A DNA stretch of 11,298 bases from Puniceicoccales bacterium. GTDB taxonomy: Bacteria; Verrucomicrobiota; Verrucomicrobiia; Opitutales; JAIRLM01. Numbering within the stretch: the first letter of the stretch is position 1; every line of letters begins with the position of its first letter. The notes under the pieces are model-generated. The model was not told the DNA's origin. It ran no database searches and saw only the letters and a list, made by a program, of their open reading frames with translations. The position numbers were made by a program, and so were the translations under genes. Below are positions 6,649-11,298 of the stretch, piece after piece. The DNA lies in NCBI GenBank assembly GCA_031258995.1, contig JAIRMB010000068.1, forward strand, positions 1 to 11,298. Direction: 5' to 3'.

Positions 6649-6948
6649 ATGAATCGGACGACTTTGCGAAATATTCATGACGACAGACCAAAGCGAGAGG
6701 TCATCTATATTTGGGATATGCAGCGGTACTTCTTGAAAATTCCACAGGAGATAACCATATTACGGCTAGCCATGGAGGCCGTGTCTCGAAGAATTGGCGC
6801 CAAGTCGCAGGCAACGTCGCGCCTTCCATCCGTGCCACAGATGCGAAAAAAGATCGCCCTTTCTAAAACCCCGCCGGACGCCGCTCCAGCGGGCGTGAAA
6901 AGTGAGAAGACTGGCCAAGAGTTTGTTTTTGGGTCAGTCGACCTATAG
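6649..6948 (+). CDS. Weak small ORF, 99 residues, unrecognised
   Basis: The ATG at 6649 follows AGAAAG, a poor Shine-Dalgarno candidate. The product is basic (MNRTTLRNIHDDRPKRE... ending FGSVDL), has no membrane segment or signal peptide, and matches no family I know. Later in-frame ATGs at 6718 and 6772 are alternatives. It lies in an otherwise decayed stretch. The opposite strand is also open over much of the same interval (6980-6705), which lowers confidence that this frame is the real one. Treat as doubtful. Confidence 0.25.
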   Translation: MNRTTLRNIHDDRPKREVIYIWDMQRYFLKIPQEITILRLAMEAVSRRIGAKSQATSRLPSVPQMRKKIALSKTPPDAAPAGVKSEKTGQEFVFGSVDL

Positions 6949-6950
6949 CG

Positions 6951-6973
6951 AAAAGTAAAACCGAAACTTTCGG
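6951..6973 (-). terminator. Candidate rho-independent terminator of the lipase-like gene
   Basis: On the minus strand the sequence reads CCGAAA-G-TTTCGG (6973-6961), a 6+1+6 palindrome that can fold as a 5-bp stem with a 3-base loop. It is followed at once by TTTTACTTTTC (6960-6950). This stem-plus-T-tract lies about 90 bases beyond the stop codon of the lipase-like gene, in the right orientation. The stem is short, so efficiency is uncertain. Confidence 0.5.
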
Positions 6974-7030
6974 GCCTCAAGTGGGATTGACAGTGAGGAG
7001 GTAATTGCTAGGCCGTTCCCGCGGCTCCCG

Positions 7031-7057
7031 CCTAGATGGGCCCTGTTCCGTTCTAGG
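7031..7057. repeat. Inverted repeat next to the lipase-like gene's stop
   Basis: CCTAGA at 7031-7036 and TCTAGG at 7052-7057 are perfect inverted arms with a 15-base loop that itself contains GGGCCC. It lies 4 bases beyond the stop codon of the minus-strand lipase-like gene. It could add a 3'-end stem to that transcript. There is no T tract, so it is not called a terminator. Confidence 0.35.
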
Positions 7058-7060
7058 ACT

Positions 7061-8242
7061 TTACGCCGTCGCGCTTTTCTCCTCTGGAGCCGGCCACACT
7101 ATTTCATGGAACTGGAGCATGTCGCGATAGCCGAAGTGACCCTGGTTAGATGCAAAGCGGAAAACACGGCCAGGCTGGCGGCGGTACACGCTAGAAGTAG
7201 CATAGTCGGATGTACTGTCGCCCTCTTCGCCGAGCCAAGTTACGGCATTCGGATTGCTCTCTGCCCACCGCATGCCTTCTTCGCCCACAAAGCCTTCTTG
7301 CACTCCCCTGCCGAGGCCGAGCCCATTTAGGCAGAGCGATCCACAGCGGTGCTTCAGCGCAATGGCGCTAGCAAGCATGGCGCCCATGGAGTGGCCGGCC
7401 GTAAAGATGAACAATTTTACGTCATGGTTCGGATCCGCATTATATTCTTCAGCAAGCTGCTTCACTTTCAGGAATTGTTCTTCGGCAGCGTATAAATTTG
7501 GCGACACGCCACCTGTCAGGCTGATTATGCACTGGAACGCATCGCCACTGCCATGCGTGCCGTCGGACCAAAATACAACCGGACGCACGCTCCGTACCGT
7601 TGTTATATCCTTCACACCAGGAATTTGGCCAGCTGGCAACAGGCCGGCCGACTGAGCGTCTTTCACAGAGAGTTCGAGCGGAGTAGCGCAAAATTCTATC
7701 CCGCCATTCCTTTCACCTTTAAAGTCTTTAAGTTCAAATTTCGGCACATCGCTAAAACTGATGGGCACGGTGCGTTTCGATTTCTTGCACTCGGGATAGA
7801 GCACGCTGCCGTCAAAGGCGCCGACGATCCAGCCCGCAAGTTCTCGAAAATACCGGTTTTTTAATGGAAATGGCAGCATGTTTCCCGACTGCCCCTCGGG
7901 CACGTCCACGACATGAGATTTCGCATAGTCGTAGTCTTTACTGGCACTTCGAACGGCCTCTAAGCCCCGAAAGGGTATCAGGACGATCTGGAAGGTCATC
8001 CGCCAAATCTGACGCAGACAGCTCCTTCCCACTATGAGCAGCACGATGGGGGACGCGAGGGCAAGAAATACGGTCCAGGCGATAAAAAGTGAGAACTCGA
8101 TAGCAAGGCTGATGGGGTTGCACAGCACAAAACATAAAATTTTTGCGGTTGGCACTAGTTTGTTGCGGGCATCGGATTCTTCTCCGCACTGGTGGGCAAT
8201 GGGAGCTTGAGGCGGAGTTGCGTCTGTGGACGTGTCGCCCAT
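7061..8242 (-). CDS. Membrane-anchored alpha/beta-hydrolase, class-3-lipase-like
   Basis: A 393-residue protein starting at ATG 8242-8240. Residues ~34-72 are strongly hydrophobic (LCFVLCNPISLAIEF, then IAWTVFLALASPIVLLIVG) and form one or two membrane segments after a polar 30-residue N terminus. The nucleophile elbow GHSMGAMLA gives Ser285, and the flanking KLFIFTAGHS is the expected beta strand. About 57-61 residues later, GDSTSDY offers the Asp (342 or 346). NQGHFGY gives His369. This order and spacing fit the Ser-Asp-His triad of class 3 lipases. The likely activity is hydrolysis of an ester or lipid near the membrane; the substrate is unknown. No Shine-Dalgarno sequence is seen. It lies 99 bases downstream of glgP on the same strand and may have its own promoter. 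The call as a hydrolase fold is good; the lipase label is an inference. Confidence 0.7.
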   Translation of the reverse strand: MGDTSTDATPPQAPIAHQCGEESDARNKLVPTAKILCFVLCNPISLAIEFSLFIAWTVFLALASPIVLLIVGRSCLRQIWRMTFQIVLIPFRGLEAVRSASKDYDYAKSHVVDVPEGQSGNMLPFPLKNRYFRELAGWIVGAFDGSVLYPECKKSKRTVPISFSDVPKFELKDFKGERNGGIEFCATPLELSVKDAQSAGLLPAGQIPGVKDITTVRSVRPVVFWSDGTHGSGDAFQCIISLTGGVSPNLYAAEEQFLKVKQLAEEYNADPNHDVKLFIFTAGHSMGAMLASAIALKHRCGSLCLNGLGLGRGVQEGFVGEEGMRWAESNPNAVTWLGEEGDSTSDYATSSVYRRQPGRVFRFASNQGHFGYRDMLQFHEIVWPAPEEKSATA

Positions 8243-8262
8243 AGTAAAGATTACAATTAATC
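8243..8262 (-). promoter_or_regulatory. Inverted repeat with -10-like box at the lipase-like gene start
   Basis: GATTA-CAAT-TAATC (8249-8262) is an inverted repeat starting 7 bases upstream of the ATG. Overlapping it on the minus strand is TGTAAT (8255-8250), a five-of-six match to the -10 consensus, ending 7 bases before the start codon. Operator overlap with a promoter for a leaderless or near-leaderless transcript is possible. No good -35 was found at 16-18 bases, although TTCACA occurs 21 bases upstream. Confidence 0.3.
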
Positions 8263-8341
8263 CTATGATCGGCGTATGTGAAGAAGAATTTTAAGCCCTT
8301 GGAGAGCGGTAGGCAGCCATGTGGCCCATTTTCAGCGATTT

Positions 8342-10849
8342 TCATCCCTGCCGGAGCGGTTTAATTTTCCAGATGTCCCGGGCGTATTCCTGGATGGCGC
8401 GGTCGCTGGAGAATTTCCCCATGCGGGCCACGTTGATGATGGCCATGGAGTACCAAAGCTCCGGATTGGCGTAGTAATCGGCGATGAGGTCCTGAGCGTC
8501 CACGTAGCTGCGGTAGTCGGCCAGGAGAAAGTAGCGGTCTCCACCGTTGAGGAGTCCATCGGCGATGTGGCGGATCGGATTGAACTCGCCCGGCCGGTCG
8601 AAGGCATCGGAGCGCATCCAGTCCAGCAGCTCCTTCAGTTCGCCGTCGTTCTCGTAGAAGCTGCGCGGGTCATAACCCTCCCGACGCATTTTTTCCAGCT
8701 GCTCCGCCCGGTAGCCAAAAATGAAAATGTTATTTTCACCCACCTCTTCCAGTATCTCCACGTTGGCCCCGTCCAAGGTGCCGACCGTGAGGGCGCCGTT
8801 GAGGGCCAGTTTCATATTGCCCGTACCGGACGCCTCCATGCCGGCCGTGGAAATTTGCTCGGAGAGGTCTGCCGCGGGGACGATGGCCATGGCAGAGGAG
8901 ACTTCGTAGTTGGGAAGGAAGACGACCCGCATGCGGTCCGACAGGCGGCCGTCGCCGTTGATCAAATCGGCCACCAAATTGATGGCATGGATAATGTGTT
9001 TGGCCATGGCGTAGCCGGGGGCCGCCTTGCCACCGAATAGGAAGGTGCACGGTGCCCCGCTTTTGGCCGTCCCGTCGAGGAGCCTGCGGTAGTGCGTTAA
9101 AATGTGCAGTAGCTTGAGATGCTGCCGTTTATATTCGTGAATGCGTTTAACTTGCACATCAAAAAGAGAGCGAGGATCCACGGAAACCCCACAGAGGGCT
9201 TTGATGTAGTTGGCCAGGTCTATTTTATTCTGCAACTTCGCCCGTGCGAAGTCGTTCCGGAATTCCAGGTCATTGGCGAAGGGCTCCAGCTTCCGCAGCT
9301 GCTCCAAGTCCGTGATCCAGTCGTAGCCGATGGCGCCATTGAGCAGCGCGGCGAGGCGGGGGTTTGCGGAATTGATCCAGCGGCGCGGCGTGACGCCATT
9401 GGTGACGTTCCGAAATTTTTCCGCCGTGAGCGCACAGAAGCGGGGAAAGAGGGTCGCTTTCACCAGCTCCGAATGCATGGCGGCTACGCCATTGACGGAA
9501 AAGCTGCCTACTACGGCCAGGTTGCCCATGCGCACGTAGCGAACGGGCCCCTCTTCGATGAGGGATAGCTCCCGCAGCGATTCCAAGTCCCCCGGATAGC
9601 GGGCGGCAACTTCTTCCAAGAAGCGGCGATTAATCTCGTAAATGAGTTGCAGATGGCGCGGCAAAATTTGCTCGAAGAGGGCAACGGACCACTTTTCAAG
9701 CGCCTCCGGCAGCAAAGTATGATTTGTGTAGGCGAAAGTTTTCGTTACAATCCCCCAGGCCTGGCACCAGTCCAAGGCTTCTTCATCTACCAAAATGCGC
9801 AGCAGTTCCACGATGGCGATGGTGGGATGCGTGTCATTGAGTTGCACGCAGACCTTTTCGGCAAACTGGTCCCAGTCGGCGCCAGAATTACGGTGGCGGC
9901 GGATGATGTCCCGGAGCGAGCAGCTCACCAAAAAGTACTGCTGGATGAGTCGGAGGGCTTTTCCGTTGGTGGTTGAATCGTTTGGGTAGAGAACCTTCGT
10001 CACCGTTTCGCTCTGCACCTTCGCATCCACCGCCTCGTGGAAGTTTCCTCGGCTAAAGTCATCGAAATCGAGGTCGCAGGTGGCCCGCGCCTCCCAGAGG
10101 CGGAGAAAATTTACCGTCTCCGCGCCATAGCCCACGATGGGGATGTCCCAGGGAAATCCGCGCAGGAGCGCCCCGCCCACCCAGCGGGGCCGATAGCTGC
10201 CGGAGTCGTCGTGGCGATATTCCACGGAACCGTAGAGGCGCACCTCCTGCACATTTTCCGCCCTTAGGATTTGCCAAGGGTTCCCGTAGGCCAGCCAGTT
10301 GTCCGCCAGTTCGACCTGCCTATGGCCGCGAAATTCCTGGCGAAACATGCCGAATTCGTAGTGGATGCCGTAGCCGACGGCCGGATAGTTATGGGTAGCT
10401 AGGGAATCCAGAAAACAGGCCGCCAGCCGACCGAGCCCGCCGTTCCCCAGGCCCATGTCCGGTTCTATCCGTTCCATTTCTTCGAAAGAAATGCCTAGCT
10501 GCCGAAGCGCCTCCCTATTAAGTTCGAAAAGTCCGCAATTATTCAGGCTGTCCCGCAAGAGCCTGCCCATGAGGTACTCCATGGAAAAATAGTAGACACG
10601 GCGGCACTTGGCGTTGTGCTGCGCCCGCTGGGTTGCGATAAGGCGCTCCAAAATTCTATCGCGTAGAGTGTAAACGTTCGCCTGCCACCAATCCCGTAAT
10701 TCCGCCGTGTGAGGCTCTCGCGCCAGCATGCACTCCAGATGTTTAACGATGCGCTCCCGCATCTGTTCCACCTCCCAGGGCGTCCGGGCCGAGGCGAACG
10801 GATTATCGCACTTTGTTGTGCGAATTGTGCGCATTTTTTTTATGTCCAC
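8342..10849 (-). CDS. glgP: Glycogen/starch/maltodextrin phosphorylase
   Basis: An 835-residue cytoplasmic enzyme, full length for the family. It releases glucose-1-phosphate from alpha-1,4-glucan ends using inorganic phosphate and pyridoxal phosphate. The PLP-attachment signature EASGTGNMKLALN is intact, with the lysine at residue 680. Other conserved blocks are YFSMEYLMGRLL (about 86-97), PDMGLGNGGLGRLAACFLDS (about 130-149), QLNDTHPTIAI, NVTNGVTPRRW, VQVKRIHEYKRQHLK and FLPNYEVSSA. The N-terminal regulatory extension of animal phosphorylases is absent. The start may be GTG at 10849, preceded by AAGGGA 7 bases upstream, or ATG at 10834, preceded by GGTGGA. The GTG lies only 4 bases after the stop of the small upstream gene, suggesting coupled translation. 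No other glycogen genes are in the window. An enzyme of storage-polysaccharide breakdown implies the cell makes or obtains alpha-glucan. Confidence 0.97.
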   Translation of the reverse strand: MDIKKMRTIRTTKCDNPFASARTPWEVEQMRERIVKHLECMLAREPHTAELRDWWQANVYTLRDRILERLIATQRAQHNAKCRRVYYFSMEYLMGRLLRDSLNNCGLFELNREALRQLGISFEEMERIEPDMGLGNGGLGRLAACFLDSLATHNYPAVGYGIHYEFGMFRQEFRGHRQVELADNWLAYGNPWQILRAENVQEVRLYGSVEYRHDDSGSYRPRWVGGALLRGFPWDIPIVGYGAETVNFLRLWEARATCDLDFDDFSRGNFHEAVDAKVQSETVTKVLYPNDSTTNGKALRLIQQYFLVSCSLRDIIRRHRNSGADWDQFAEKVCVQLNDTHPTIAIVELLRILVDEEALDWCQAWGIVTKTFAYTNHTLLPEALEKWSVALFEQILPRHLQLIYEINRRFLEEVAARYPGDLESLRELSLIEEGPVRYVRMGNLAVVGSFSVNGVAAMHSELVKATLFPRFCALTAEKFRNVTNGVTPRRWINSANPRLAALLNGAIGYDWITDLEQLRKLEPFANDLEFRNDFARAKLQNKIDLANYIKALCGVSVDPRSLFDVQVKRIHEYKRQHLKLLHILTHYRRLLDGTAKSGAPCTFLFGGKAAPGYAMAKHIIHAINLVADLINGDGRLSDRMRVVFLPNYEVSSAMAIVPAADLSEQISTAGMEASGTGNMKLALNGALTVGTLDGANVEILEEVGENNIFIFGYRAEQLEKMRREGYDPRSFYENDGELKELLDWMRSDAFDRPGEFNPIRHIADGLLNGGDRYFLLADYRSYVDAQDLIADYYANPELWYSMAIINVARMGKFSSDRAIQEYARDIWKIKPLRQG

Positions 10850-10853
10850 CGCC

Positions 10854-11009
10854 CTATCCCTTGATGACGACCAGGCCCTGATCCTGCCACTGTTGCACCT
10901 GCGGTCCGTCCTCCGGATTTAAAACATCCTTCTGCGATAGTGCCCGCTTAAGAATTTCCGGATCGTCTGCATTTGCGCGGAATGGCGGAGTAGGTTCTGC
11001 CGGTTCCAT
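10854..11009 (-). CDS. Small hypothetical protein upstream of glgP
   Basis: A 51-residue acidic, Pro-rich protein from ATG 11009-11007. It has a good Shine-Dalgarno AGGA 5 bases upstream. A GTG at 11099 would extend it by 30 residues of low-complexity sequence. The product begins MEPAEPTPPFRANADDPEIL and ends in QVQQWQDQGLVVIKG. It has no membrane segment, signal peptide or recognised domain. Its stop lies 4 bases before the GTG start of glgP, so the two are very likely on one transcript and perhaps translationally coupled. Whether it acts with the phosphorylase, or only serves as a leader ORF, cannot be seen from sequence. Confidence 0.5.
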   Translation of the reverse strand: MEPAEPTPPFRANADDPEILKRALSQKDVLNPEDGPQVQQWQDQGLVVIKG

Positions 11010-11105
11010 CGGCGTCCTGGAAATCGGTGCGGCGCCCGCCCTCCCGGAGGGCCCCGATTGCGACTGTCGCCCGGCGGGCAGTACTGACTCAGCTGTCACG
11101 GGGGG

Positions 11106-11133
11106 AGTTTACTCGCATATTCGAATTTGTCAA
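11106..11133 (-). promoter_or_regulatory. Sigma-70-type promoter for the small gene and glgP
   Basis: On the minus strand, a perfect -35 TTGACA (11133-11128) is followed after 16 bases by TAAACT (11111-11106), a four-of-six match to the -10 consensus. Transcription would start near 11099, about 90 bases upstream of the AGGA-ATG of the 51-residue protein. It is the best promoter candidate seen in the window. Confidence 0.5.
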
Positions 11134-11298
11134 TGGAAAGGAACTGCTCCTCTGGGGAAAGTCGCGGCGACCGTTTGAGAAATTTCTAAAGACTATTGGC
11201 ATTTGCTCCATCTTTTGTGCTCGCTAAGTCCGATGCCGGCCCCAATGGGATGGAGTCATGGGATCCAATGGCGATGGCGGAAAAGACGACGGTCTCCT
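11134..11298. other. Right edge, no confident gene
   Basis: Two incomplete frames compete here. On the minus strand, a frame entering at the edge ends with a stop at 11188-11186 and would encode a C terminus ETVVFSAIAIGSHDSIPLG...ANANSL. On the plus strand, ATG at 11258 would start MGSNGDGGKDDGL and run off the edge. Neither is recognisable, and each is too short to judge. The minus-strand reading would fit the orientation of the downstream genes. Confidence 0.3.

Larger units (their letters stand above)
6461..7060. other. Gene-poor, probably decayed stretch
   Basis: About 600 bases without a confidently coding frame lie between the transposase remnant and the lipase-like gene's stop. They contain a weak 99-codon plus-strand ORF (6649-6948), a hairpin with T-rich tail for the minus strand (6951-6973), an isolated AGGAGGT at 6996-7002 and a CCTAGA/TCTAGG inverted repeat at 7031-7057. 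Short frames on both strands are interrupted by stops, as expected for decayed DNA. Confidence 0.5.

Noticed and set aside
6996..7002. Perfect AGGAGGT on the plus strand, the best Shine-Dalgarno match in the window
   Set aside because: The only nearby start is a TTG just 2 bases away. The frame it opens is antisense to the lipase-like gene and meaningless, so this is probably chance or a relic.
8321..9040. 239-codon open frame on the plus strand
   Set aside because: It lies antisense inside glgP, whose family motifs on the minus strand are unambiguous. The antisense product is low-complexity and unrecognisable.
11027..11227. 66-codon plus-strand frame
   Set aside because: It overlaps the promoter and 5' part of the small minus-strand gene. 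The product is arginine-rich and unrecognisable, with no ribosome binding site.
1..11298. CRISPR arrays, tRNA or rRNA genes, long direct repeats
   Set aside because: None seen by eye on either strand. There are no regularly spaced repeats and no rRNA-like or cloverleaf-forming stretches.

Overview
The window looks like a piece of a Gram-negative bacterial chromosome, probably from a host-associated or formerly mobile-element-rich lineage. Reasons are an antiporter of the glutamate/GABA-antiporter type, a leucine-rich-repeat protein carrying a J domain, a membrane-anchored lipase-like protein, a secreted protein and a decayed insertion sequence, all placed between housekeeping genes. Shine-Dalgarno sequences are weak or absent before most genes. 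A member of the Chlamydiota/Verrucomicrobiota group is possible but cannot be shown from this sequence alone.

Layout: positions 1-290 hold the start of a secreted protein on the minus strand. Divergent from it, 512-1906 encodes an APC-superfamily amino-acid antiporter. This converges on a minus-strand pair: archaeal/eukaryote-type prolyl-tRNA synthetase (4936-3446), followed at once by a leucine-rich-repeat/J-domain fusion protein (3420-1990). A 214-bp divergent spacer leads to an unrecognised 311-residue protein (5151-6086, plus). Immediately after it lies about 1 kb with no intact recognisable gene. That stretch holds a degraded IS982-like transposase on the minus strand (about 6460-6071) and one weak small ORF. 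Then come, all on the minus strand, a membrane-anchored alpha/beta-hydrolase (class-3-lipase-like, 8242-7061), glycogen phosphorylase (10849-8342) and a small unrecognised gene just upstream of it (11009-10854) behind a promoter with a consensus TTGACA. The last 190 bases hold no gene that can be called confidently.

The functional links are loose. proS and glgP are core metabolism. The LRR/J-domain protein appears to share a transcript with proS. The small protein probably shares one with glgP. The strongest candidate for something undescribed is the LRR-plus-C-terminal-J-domain protein, whose LRR region looks internally duplicated. Next are the orphan 311-residue protein that ends at the transposase remnant, and the signs that some genes are transcribed without a leader.
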